Assembly (NCBI GenBank): GCA_965656875.1
Contig: CBFHMJ010000033.1
Location: 132,017 to 196,016 of the forward strand
Direction: 5' to 3'
Source of the DNA: CBFHMJ01 sp965656875
GTDB taxonomy: Bacteria > Pseudomonadota > Gammaproteobacteria > Enterobacterales > Alteromonadaceae
DNA: 64,000 nucleotides
Position numbers and translations under genes: made by a program. Of the stretch, positions 9,482 through 17,744 are shown piece after piece. Numbering within the stretch: the first letter of the stretch is position 1; the number at the start of each line of letters is the position of its first letter. The notes beneath the pieces were generated by a model. That model had not been told where the DNA came from and ran no database searches. It saw nothing but the letters and a program-made list of their open reading frames with translations.

Positions 9482-11065
9482 CTATTTGTATTGTGCATTT
9501 TGCCAGATCTGCATTTTTTCGACGATTTGGTCGATAGAGAAGCTGCCTGGGCGCTGTCTGGGTGGAAATTCCTTAAATGTTTGTAGCCATTGTGCTGAAA
9601 CGGCTGCGCCCATGTACATGTAGGGCAAGTGTTCGACAAACCAGCGGTCATAACCACCTGCCTCGTGGTCAGCAATTTCGTAAGGGTCTTGTCTCAGGTT
9701 ATACATCAGTGGCGCTCGTAGTTCTTCAAAGCCACACATCCATACCTGGATCCCATCACAGTCATTAACGGAGTACATGACTTTATAGTCACCCACACGG
9801 ATCGCGGAAATATCTCCGTTGTCAGTTCCATAGATAAAGAATGTGCGTGGCCAGTCAATGTTGTGAGCGGTATTCGCTTTACCTGTTTTTAAGGCAGGGA
9901 GCAGGTTGTATCCATCCAGGTGAACTTTGTATTTTTTTCCATTCAGCGTCTTGCCGCGTTTCAGATCGTTGACGATGGTTGTGTCGCCAGTGGCAGCGAC
10001 AAATGTTGGCAACCAGTCATTTTGTGCAGCTACTTCATTCACCACTGAGCCTGCTGGAATGTGACCCGGATAACGAATCATAGCTGGAACCCGGAAAGCG
10101 CCTTCCCAACTGGAATTTTTCTCTCCTTTAAATCGAGATGTTCCTCCGTCAGGCCAGCTAAACTTCTCAGCGCCGTTATCTGTGGTGTAAGTCACTATGG
10201 TGTTATCGGCAATTTTCAGCTCATCCAGTTTGTTGAGCAGAACGCCGACCATGTTGTCGTGTTCAACCATGCCATCGCCGTAAATACCGCCACCTTTTGA
10301 TAAACCTTCTGATTCTGGTTTTAAGTGAGTCCAGATGTGCATGCGGGTCGAGTTATACCAGACAAAAAATGGCTTTTTCTGCGCATGAGCTTTATCAATA
10401 AAGGCGAGCGCTGCGTCCAGAAATTCTTCATCAACGCTTTCCATCCGTTTTTTAGTCAACGGACCTGTATCTGAGATTTTGCCATCGGCAAAGGAGTGAA
10501 TGACACCCCTGGGACCAAACTGTTTTTTGAATTGAGAGGATTTGGGATAGTCAGGATGTTCTGGCTCTTCTTCTGCATTTAAGTGATATAAGTTGCCAAA
10601 AAATTCATCAAAACCGTGGTTTGTCGGCAGATGTTCGTCCAGGTCTCCGAGGTGATTCTTACCAAACTGACCGGTCATATATCCTTTGGCCTTTAGAATC
10701 GTGGCGATTGTCGGATCTTCGGATTTCATGCCTTGTTTTGCGCCGGGCATGCCGACTTTTGTCAGACCGGTCCGGATAGGGTGTTGTCCGGTGATGAAAG
10801 CTGAGCGTCCGGCCGTGCAGGAATTCTCACCATAAAAGTCAGTAAACAATGCTCCTTCGTTAGCGATCCGGTCAATATTCGGCGTCCAGTGTCCGGCCTG
10901 GCCTCGTGAATAGGCACTGACGTTATCAATGCCGATATCATCTCCCCAGATCGCCAGAATATTGGGTTTACTTTTATTAGTTGTTGCGTGACTAAGATTG
11001 ACTGTTAATGCCAGAGTACCCAGCAATACTACGTTAAACAGTGACTTACATGTCTTTCTCTTCAT
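9482..11065 (-). CDS. Arylsulfatase, exported
   Basis: A 527-residue type I sulfatase with a signal peptide (about 1-27, ending LSHA). The alkaline-phosphatase-like fold begins KPNILAIWGDDIG, where the acidic residues bind calcium. The modification motif C-T-A-G-R starts at Cys83 and is followed by SAFITGQHP; this Cys becomes the formylglycine catalytic residue. A later TTDNGAE motif supplies further metal ligands. It hydrolyses sulfate esters in the periplasm or outside the cell, with substrate undetermined. The start at 11065 is chosen because GAGGCG precedes that ATG by 5-6 bases; an upstream in-frame start at 11101 would put twelve charged residues before the signal peptide. A divergent MoxR/Bat operon with a sulfatase-modifying-factor-like gene at its end lies upstream. 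Confidence 0.93.
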   Translation of the reverse strand: MKRKTCKSLFNVVLLGTLALTVNLSHATTNKSKPNILAIWGDDIGIDNVSAYSRGQAGHWTPNIDRIANEGALFTDFYGENSCTAGRSAFITGQHPIRTGLTKVGMPGAKQGMKSEDPTIATILKAKGYMTGQFGKNHLGDLDEHLPTNHGFDEFFGNLYHLNAEEEPEHPDYPKSSQFKKQFGPRGVIHSFADGKISDTGPLTKKRMESVDEEFLDAALAFIDKAHAQKKPFFVWYNSTRMHIWTHLKPESEGLSKGGGIYGDGMVEHDNMVGVLLNKLDELKIADNTIVTYTTDNGAEKFSWPDGGTSRFKGEKNSSWEGAFRVPAMIRYPGHIPAGSVVNEVAAQNDWLPTFVAATGDTTIVNDLKRGKTLNGKKYKVHLDGYNLLPALKTGKANTAHNIDWPRTFFIYGTDNGDISAIRVGDYKVMYSVNDCDGIQVWMCGFEELRAPLMYNLRQDPYEIADHEAGGYDRWFVEHLPYMYMGAAVSAQWLQTFKEFPPRQRPGSFSIDQIVEKMQIWQNAQYK

Positions 11066-11388
11066 ATTTCGCCTCTTTTTGTTCGAGAACTGTTGGAGCA
11101 TCTATATCGTTAATGGTCGAAGCCAGTCGCTTACGAAAAAACTACAAAAAATATCGTTTCAAAACGTTCACTAATAAAAAGTAGTCTAGAATTGAGAAAA
11201 GTGTACCAAAGTTAAAAATTATTAAATTTCAATAAAACACATATAAAACAGGTGTTTATTTGATTTTTTGGTTGTTGTTAAGGCGATTAATGTTGTAGAC
11301 GCTGATATCAAAATACCCGGGCGTGAAGTGACGATATTTACAAAATCAATGCGCTTATTTGATGAAAAGGGAATACTAAGGTGATCTC

Positions 11389-12372
11389 ATGACGAACAAC
11401 GATACAGTCTCGCAGCAACAAATTGCCCTGTTACTCGAACAGGTCAGCCATTCGGTTATTGGTCAGGAACATGTCGTAAAAGCAATGATCATCGGTTTAC
11501 TTGCTGGTGGGCATATTCTTCTGGAAGGACTTCCCGGAACCGCTAAAACGCGATCGATTAAATCACTCTCCTCAACATTACAAACCAGTTTTGGACGTAT
11601 TCAGTTTACGCCTGATTTATTGCCGTCTGACGTGACTGGTACCGATGTCTATCAGGAAGTCGGTGGGAAACCAAATCTGGTATTTCAGCCGGGTCCGGTA
11701 TTCAATTCCATCGTTCTGGCCGATGAAATAAACCGTGCGCCTGCAAAAGTACAGGCAGCGTTGCTGGAGGCGATGGCGGAGGGTACGTTAACGGTTGGTG
11801 GTAAAACTCACCAATTGCCAGAAGTTTTTATGGTGCTGGCGACACAAAATCCCATCGAACAGGAGGGAACCTATCCGTTACCGGAAGCACAGATGGACCG
11901 TTTTTTAATGAAAGTTGACGTAGATTATCCGGATTTTGACAGCGAATTGTCGATTATTCGTTTAGTACGTGGCGAAGAAAATACCACAGGATTTACAGCG
12001 CCACAGCCAGTCGATGTTGACCATATACTGAATGGCCGGGCCGCGATTAAAGCGATAACCATTTCCGATATGGTTGAGCGTTATATCGTTTCGTTAGTCA
12101 TGGCGACCCGAGCACCTGACCGATATCCAGAATCAAAACTGGCACAATGGTTAACTGTCGGTGCAAGCCCTCGGGCATCTATCGGCCTTGATAAATGCGC
12201 CAGAGCTCATGCGTGGCTTTCCGGTCGTGATTTTGTTGATCCTGATGATGTACGGGCCGTGGCACATCAGGTACTTGGTCATCGTCTTATGCTGACATTC
12301 GATGCGATAGCTGACGGCATCACACCGACTCAGGTCGTTAATGAATTGCTTGATTATGTTCTGGTAGGTTAG
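11389..12372 (+). CDS. MoxR family AAA+ ATPase
   Basis: A 327-residue cytoplasmic AAA+ ATPase with Walker A GLPGTAKT (47-54), Walker B with LADEIN, sensor 1 ATQNP, and the MoxR helix-2 insert region RAPAKVQAALLEAMAEG. MoxR proteins act as chaperone-like ATPases that work with DUF58 and von Willebrand A partners to mature or insert metal- or cofactor-containing complexes. It is the first gene of a plus-strand operon (MoxR, DUF58, DUF4381, VWA, VWA-TPR, BatD) with gaps of a few bases or overlaps, so the products are likely made together. A promoter is expected in the 290-bp region before it, shared with the divergent sulfatase, but no sites are obvious. Confidence 0.95.
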   Translation: MTNNDTVSQQQIALLLEQVSHSVIGQEHVVKAMIIGLLAGGHILLEGLPGTAKTRSIKSLSSTLQTSFGRIQFTPDLLPSDVTGTDVYQEVGGKPNLVFQPGPVFNSIVLADEINRAPAKVQAALLEAMAEGTLTVGGKTHQLPEVFMVLATQNPIEQEGTYPLPEAQMDRFLMKVDVDYPDFDSELSIIRLVRGEENTTGFTAPQPVDVDHILNGRAAIKAITISDMVERYIVSLVMATRAPDRYPESKLAQWLTVGASPRASIGLDKCARAHAWLSGRDFVDPDDVRAVAHQVLGHRLMLTFDAIADGITPTQVVNELLDYVLVG

Positions 12373-12379
12373 CCAGGCT

Positions 12380-13345
12380 ATGCAACTGAAAAACCGGGTA
12401 TATTCAACGACCGAACCCACAGATTCGAGAATCACTGTATCGTTTAAACGTCTGTTTGGCTTACAAAGTCTTGCAACAGGGTTTAGTTTTGCATCGACCA
12501 ATAATGCAGGCACTGTGATGGCCGGTCGGCATCAGTCAAAATTTCGTGGTCGGGGTATGAATTTTGAAGAGTTGCGAAATTATCAGAAGGGCGATGATAT
12601 TCGAACGCTCGACTGGCGGGTGACGTTGCGCACCGGAAAACCCCACGTTCGAGCCTACACGGAGGAAAAAGATCATCAGATTGTGTTGTGTATCGATCTG
12701 CGAAAAAATCTGTTTTTTTCATCAGTCGATACCATGAAGTCGGTAGTGGTTGCCGAAATAGCAGCCCTGTGTATCTGGCGAGTACTGAATGATAACGACA
12801 GGATTGGTGCATTGGTTTTAACCGATGACCATCAGTTCTGGTTTAAACCCCAACGTAGTCAGTATCAGGCGATAAAAATACTCCGTGTACTGGCGAAACA
12901 AACCCACTTGCTGGCATCCGCCGAGAGTTTACATTCCAGTGATGGCAGCAGCCATTCCCTTGCCGATTTTTCTAAACAGTTATTGCGTAACAGCAGCAAA
13001 AATGCGGTCTATATCTTTATCAGCGATTTTCTGGATTTTGATCAAAAGGCGCTGTCTGCATTTAAAAAGTTGAAAGTACATAACAATATTCTACCGGTTG
13101 TGGTGAATGATCCGCTGGACCGTAGTTTGTCAAGTCAGAAAGAGCTGGTTATTACGGATGGTAAGTGGCAGTTGAAGTTTTCAGACACTGATGACCAATT
13201 GAATGAACGCTATGAAGAATTGTTTGAACAGCGTTATCAGTCGATTTTAAAAACACTGAGATCTCAGGATTTTCCGATTCTGACTTTAAGCACGGATGGT
13301 CAACATATCAGTCAGTTTCGCCGATATCTGGGGGCGGGACAATGA
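12380..13345 (+). CDS. DUF58 domain-containing protein
   Basis: A 321-residue protein of the DUF58 family. The hallmark stretch runs RGRGMNFEELRNYQKGDD, then IRTLDWRV and KPHVRAYTEEKD (about residues 55-95), followed by a VWA-like fold with CIDLRKN in place of a canonical MIDAS. DUF58 proteins are the usual partners of MoxR ATPases. No membrane helix is apparent. It starts 7 bp after the MoxR stop and overlaps the next gene by 4 bp (ATGA), which indicates translational coupling. Confidence 0.92.
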   Translation: MQLKNRVYSTTEPTDSRITVSFKRLFGLQSLATGFSFASTNNAGTVMAGRHQSKFRGRGMNFEELRNYQKGDDIRTLDWRVTLRTGKPHVRAYTEEKDHQIVLCIDLRKNLFFSSVDTMKSVVVAEIAALCIWRVLNDNDRIGALVLTDDHQFWFKPQRSQYQAIKILRVLAKQTHLLASAESLHSSDGSSHSLADFSKQLLRNSSKNAVYIFISDFLDFDQKALSAFKKLKVHNNILPVVVNDPLDRSLSSQKELVITDGKWQLKFSDTDDQLNERYEELFEQRYQSILKTLRSQDFPILTLSTDGQHISQFRRYLGAGQ

Positions 13346-13866
13346 CGCAAAACGTCGGTAGCTACTTGTTGCGAGATTTACACGATCCGGCGTTACCCGA
13401 GGCGATTAGCTGGTTGCCACAAACCATCGGTTGGCAATTTATTGCTATTGTACTCACCGGCTTGTTCGTTCGTTACTGCTATATTGCGATGCGTAACTAC
13501 TGGCAAAATCGCTATCGACGGGAAGCAATACAGGCGTTGCAACAACTCGATTTGTCTGATCCCTCAGTCGCCGTCAATCGTATGTTAACTATCACCAATG
13601 TCGTGATTCGTTACGCATTTCCGGGTAAACAATATGCAAAAGCCCGTTCATCCGACAATACCGTTCAACTTAGCCATTTTTTAGTGATGACCACTCAACA
13701 CCCCATGAATGAAACGCTGTTAAAGGAATGGTTTAGTGCCTTATTGCATCCAGAACAAGCAACTCAATGGACGTCCACAAAGGCCCTGAAATTACAGCAG
13801 GAGCTAGCGTGTTGGTTTGCTACTCATGACACAACAGGCGGTGAGGGTACACATGGCAAGCATTGA
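13342..13866 (+). CDS. DUF4381 membrane protein
   Basis: A 174-residue protein with one membrane helix near residues 34-52 (WQFIAIVLTGLFVRYC). Before it is a short LLRDLHDPALPEAISWLP-type segment characteristic of DUF4381, and after it a cytoplasmic helical region. In MoxR/Bat operons this small anchor sits between the DUF58 protein and the first VWA protein, exactly as here. Its start overlaps the DUF58 stop, and its 3' end overlaps the start of the following VWA gene by 14 bp. Its biochemical role is unknown beyond membership of the complex. Confidence 0.85.
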   Translation: MTQNVGSYLLRDLHDPALPEAISWLPQTIGWQFIAIVLTGLFVRYCYIAMRNYWQNRYRREAIQALQQLDLSDPSVAVNRMLTITNVVIRYAFPGKQYAKARSSDNTVQLSHFLVMTTQHPMNETLLKEWFSALLHPEQATQWTSTKALKLQQELACWFATHDTTGGEGTHGKH

Positions 13867-14857
13867 GTTTGTTCATCCTGGATGGTTTTTGTTACTTCCT
13901 TTGCCCTATGTGATCTACCGATTTTTTCCGGAATACAAAACCCGACAAACGGCGATCAAAGCGCCATTTTTTCATCAGATTCAGTCGCTGGTGGATGTTG
14001 AACCAACGAAGGGGGCGCAGACACTAACCCCCGCAGTCTGGCAGCGGGCCTTTCTGTTGCTCTCCTGGATAGCGCTGGTCTCTGCACTGGCTAAACCATT
14101 ATGGCTGGGTCCAGTCGAAACACGAGAGGTTTCTGGCCGGGATATCATGATCGTGGTTGATTTGTCCGGTTCGATGGAAACTGCCGATTTTGTGGTATCC
14201 CAACAGAAGTCAGTCCGGCGAATAGATGCCTTAAAGCAAGTGCTGATTGAATTGAGTAATCAACGGGAAAATGATCGGCTGGGCTTAATTCTGTTTGGTG
14301 ATTCAGCATACATCCAGGCGCCATTCACAGCAGATATTCCTGCGTGGCAGCGATTACTGCAACAAACGGATGTCGGCATGGCGGGTCAGAGTACCAACCT
14401 GGGTGATGCGATTGGTTTGGCAATAAAATCACTGACTGAGGTGAAAGACGCAGATAAGGAAAAAGTCGCGATTATTTTTACGGATGGAAACGATACCGGA
14501 AGTCTGGTGCCACCGATTGACGCTGCGAAGGTAGCAAAGGCGAGGGGAATCACCTTGTATGTCGTCGCGATGGGTGATCCGGAAACAATTGGCGAAAACG
14601 CGCTGGACATGGAGACCATCGATATGGTGGCGAGTATGACGGGGGGTCAGTCATTCATTGCGTTGTCACCGCAAGACCTTGAGCAGGTAAATACTGAAAT
14701 TCAGGCACTGGAACAAACCCTGTACTCCAGTAAGCAGTACCAACCGAAAGTGAGTTTACATTATGTGCCGGTAGCGTTTGTTTTGTTGCTGTATTTAACT
14801 GCATTTTCGGTGTCCTTGTATCGTTCCTCGGTCAGAGCGGCGAGGGCTGAGCCATGA
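13853..14857 (+). CDS. BatA-like von Willebrand factor A membrane protein
   Basis: A 334-residue protein with N-terminal membrane helices (about 8-25 and 58-78). A VWA domain (about 95-275) has an intact MIDAS (DLSGSM) and a later FTDGND motif, and there is a C-terminal membrane helix (about 302-322). BatA-type proteins bind divalent metal through the MIDAS and act with MoxR and DUF58 partners. The start at 13853 follows GGTGAGGGT at good spacing; an in-frame ATG at 13817 would extend it twelve residues inside the previous gene. The stop overlaps the next gene by 4 bp. Confidence 0.92.
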   Translation: MASIEFVHPGWFLLLPLPYVIYRFFPEYKTRQTAIKAPFFHQIQSLVDVEPTKGAQTLTPAVWQRAFLLLSWIALVSALAKPLWLGPVETREVSGRDIMIVVDLSGSMETADFVVSQQKSVRRIDALKQVLIELSNQRENDRLGLILFGDSAYIQAPFTADIPAWQRLLQQTDVGMAGQSTNLGDAIGLAIKSLTEVKDADKEKVAIIFTDGNDTGSLVPPIDAAKVAKARGITLYVVAMGDPETIGENALDMETIDMVASMTGGQSFIALSPQDLEQVNTEIQALEQTLYSSKQYQPKVSLHYVPVAFVLLLYLTAFSVSLYRSSVRAARAEP

Positions 14858-16452
14858 TGGAAGTGTTCTGGAGTCAGTTTCATTTTATGCGCCCCCTTTG
14901 GTTATTGGTGGCAATTCCGGCGATTGTATTGCTGATCATCCGATACCGACGAGAACAAACTTCACCATGGCAAGATTCTTTGCCTGCCCACTTATCGAAA
15001 GCCTTGTCGGTTGGTGAGTCAGGCTGGCAACGACAACTTCCTCTTCGATTACTGACGGTTTTGTTTGCGATCTTCATCATTATTGCGGCTGGTCCCACCT
15101 GGCAACGACAACCATCGCCATTTGGTGAGGATAAGGCGCCATTGTTGATCGTGTTAGATGTCTCAGACTCCATGCAACAAACGGACGTTCAGCCTAATCG
15201 GCTTGAACGTAGTAAACAAAAGATTCTGGATATTTTATCCATCAGAAATGGCGGTTCGACCGGGTTAATTGTCTATGCTGGCAGTGCGCATGTTGCTATG
15301 CCGTTGACTGAAGATAAAGCGGTGTTTGAGCCATTGTTGAACGCGATTTCACTCAAAATAATGCCCAGAGCAGGAAAGTTCGCGGAATACAGTATTGATG
15401 TGATTGAACAGGAGTTTTCGACTCAGCCTCAGGTGGGGACGGTACTGCTAATTACGGATGGCTTATCGGCAAACACCATCCCGGTATTCGACGATTATTT
15501 TTCATTAACAAGCCATCAGTTACTGGTGCTCGCAGTAGGAAATGAGCAGGCGACGAGTGAAATACCTGCTGATTTTGCCGGGCTGTCTCGTTTGGCCGCT
15601 GTGGCTGATGGTGAAATGATCATGATGACGGTGGATGAAGATGATGTGGAAACCATTGTATCTCGTGTTAATCGCCACATGATGCTTAATGTTGAGACTG
15701 CGATGCCCTGGCAGGACATGGGGTATGGCCTGGTTTTTGTCATCACAGGCTGTTTTTTATTGTGGTTTAGAAAGGGATGGCTGGTGCAATGGTGTTTTAT
15801 ATTAAGCCTGACGTCTGGTTTACTGGCGCCGATGCCCGTCAGTGCAACAACCTGGTCGTTTATCGACTTATGGCTGACAAAAGATCAACAAGGCTATTGG
15901 CATTTTCAACAGCAGGACTATCTAAAGGCTGCCGAAGATTTTATTAATCCATTATGGAAAGCGACAGCCTATTACCACGCAAAAGAATATGCCAAAGCGC
16001 ACAGTTATTTTATGCGTGAAGATAGTGTGTATGCACGTATGGGGGCTGCAAATTCACTGGCTTATCAACGAGAATTCGTTGCTGCCAGAAACCTCTACCG
16101 GGACATCGTAGCAGAGGAACCGGATTATCCGAACGCCAGACATAACCTGGCAGTACTTCAAAAACTGATTGATGAAATCAATCAGATGAGTGCAAGTCAA
16201 AACACGGAGAATGACGCCAGTAAAGAACTGGGTGATGCGCCACTCACTTCTGATGGAGCGGAGCAATTAACAACATCAGAACTTATGGTCAGTGAGACAC
16301 TATCAGCAGAACAGCTGCTCCAGGATGACGCTCTGAACGATAAGTGGATGAAGCGGGTGCAGTCAGATCCAGCCAGATTTCTGCGTAGTAAATTTGAAAT
16401 CCAGTTACAACAACGCAAATACCAGGAAAAACGGCGGGAACAACAACCATGA
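14854..16452 (+). CDS. BatB/BatC-like VWA protein with TPR region
   Basis: A 532-residue protein combining two parts that are separate genes in some Bat operons. The N-terminal part has membrane helices (about 14-30 and 62-82), a VWA domain with MIDAS DVSDSM (about residue 100), and helices near 290-330. The C-terminal half has TPR-like repeats (about 350-440) and a polar, acidic tail. Such fusions display a VWA domain and a protein-interaction module on the membrane. It overlaps both neighbours by 4 bp. Its partners are presumably the MoxR ATPase and the other Bat proteins. Confidence 0.9.
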   Translation: MMEVFWSQFHFMRPLWLLVAIPAIVLLIIRYRREQTSPWQDSLPAHLSKALSVGESGWQRQLPLRLLTVLFAIFIIIAAGPTWQRQPSPFGEDKAPLLIVLDVSDSMQQTDVQPNRLERSKQKILDILSIRNGGSTGLIVYAGSAHVAMPLTEDKAVFEPLLNAISLKIMPRAGKFAEYSIDVIEQEFSTQPQVGTVLLITDGLSANTIPVFDDYFSLTSHQLLVLAVGNEQATSEIPADFAGLSRLAAVADGEMIMMTVDEDDVETIVSRVNRHMMLNVETAMPWQDMGYGLVFVITGCFLLWFRKGWLVQWCFILSLTSGLLAPMPVSATTWSFIDLWLTKDQQGYWHFQQQDYLKAAEDFINPLWKATAYYHAKEYAKAHSYFMREDSVYARMGAANSLAYQREFVAARNLYRDIVAEEPDYPNARHNLAVLQKLIDEINQMSASQNTENDASKELGDAPLTSDGAEQLTTSELMVSETLSAEQLLQDDALNDKWMKRVQSDPARFLRSKFEIQLQQRKYQEKRREQQP

Positions 16453-17735
16453 AAATCTTGTTGTTAACCTTGTGGCTTTTACTGAGCTTCGACACCGTAG
16501 GACAAACCCTGCAACAACTTCAACAGCAGGGAAATATTGATATCAAGAGCTGGCTGGAACCTGCGAAAAATATAGCGACCAGGCAACAGGTGTTATTGAT
16601 TATCGATATCGGAACCGATACCTGGTTTAGCGGAGGTACGAGTATCGGGCGGATTGATGTTGAGAATCTGTTGGCCATTCAACGTAATAAACTGGCGACT
16701 AATTATTCAGAGCGGCAATCTGGCGTGACTCGCGCACGGCAACGTTGGGAAATCACCCTGTATCCACTGGCATCCGGCCAGTTTTTGATTCCGCCTGTGG
16801 CGGTGAAGGTAGCGGTTGCGGCTAAGGGAAGAACAACAGTATCTGGCTCCTTGCTGACGAAACCGCTGTCGTTTAGTGCGTCATTACCGGCGGCTGTGTT
16901 AACGCCTGATCGTCCCTGGTTTGTCGCGAGCAACAGCACCGTTAGTCAAACCTGGAATACAGAGCCAGCACAACCATTGAAGGTAGGCGATGCTGTGGTC
17001 AGGGAAATTACCATTAACGCCAGTGATACGATATCTGCGTTGTTACCTGAGTTTGATGGTGTGGCGGAACAATCTGACAGTGGGCGCTATTACCTTGCAC
17101 CCGCATTATTAGCAGACACTCAGCCACGGGGTGATTATCAAGCTTCCAGACAGCAGAAAATCACGTTTATCGTGCAGCAGCCCGGAACGTATTCTGCCCC
17201 GGATATCACTATTTTCTGGTGGAATACCACGACTCAACAACTCGACACGGTTCAATTACCTGGACAGCAATTCAGTGTTACGCATACGCCACTCTCGTGG
17301 TTAACGTATCATGCTGTTGAGCTGGTGGTAGCGCTGTTAATCGGTGTGTTGTTAATCGTGCTTATTGTCAAAGCAAGACGATATTATGCAGCGCATCCAC
17401 TGCCGGCGATCATCCTGTTTTTAAAGGCGCTCTCCAGCGGGAACTCTGCAAGGGCTCGGCAGTTGATCTACCGTCGCTTACGACATCGCACCAGGCAGTT
17501 AACCGTAACGGGTTATCTGCAACAGCAAAAAAAGTCGGATGATTTGATTGCTGGTTGGCAGTCGCCCTGGCAAGGAAGTGATACATCTGAACAATCCACT
17601 AAACAACCTGCATTTTTTAAAATCTGGACTAAGATTACCCATAAACGTACCGGGTTTGGTTTTATTAAGCCCGCGCTTCCTGAGCTTCAACAGCATCAGT
17701 CACAAGCTGATATATCATCATTCAAGAAAAAATAG
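16449..17735 (+). CDS. BatD-like protein
   Basis: A 428-residue envelope protein. It has a signal peptide (about 1-19) and a long extracytoplasmic beta-rich region with two immunoglobulin-like segments (about 25-280, including WEITLYPLASGQFLIPP and KITFIVQQPGTYSAPD). One membrane helix (about 291-311) precedes a basic cytoplasmic tail. The order matches BatD proteins (oxygen-tolerance family), usually the last Bat component. The cytochrome gene begins 9 bp downstream, so it probably belongs to the same transcript. Its exact role is unknown. Confidence 0.85.
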   Translation: MKILLLTLWLLLSFDTVGQTLQQLQQQGNIDIKSWLEPAKNIATRQQVLLIIDIGTDTWFSGGTSIGRIDVENLLAIQRNKLATNYSERQSGVTRARQRWEITLYPLASGQFLIPPVAVKVAVAAKGRTTVSGSLLTKPLSFSASLPAAVLTPDRPWFVASNSTVSQTWNTEPAQPLKVGDAVVREITINASDTISALLPEFDGVAEQSDSGRYYLAPALLADTQPRGDYQASRQQKITFIVQQPGTYSAPDITIFWWNTTTQQLDTVQLPGQQFSVTHTPLSWLTYHAVELVVALLIGVLLIVLIVKARRYYAAHPLPAIILFLKALSSGNSARARQLIYRRLRHRTRQLTVTGYLQQQKKSDDLIAGWQSPWQGSDTSEQSTKQPAFFKIWTKITHKRTGFGFIKPALPELQQHQSQADISSFKKK

Positions 17736-17744
17736 AAAAATCGG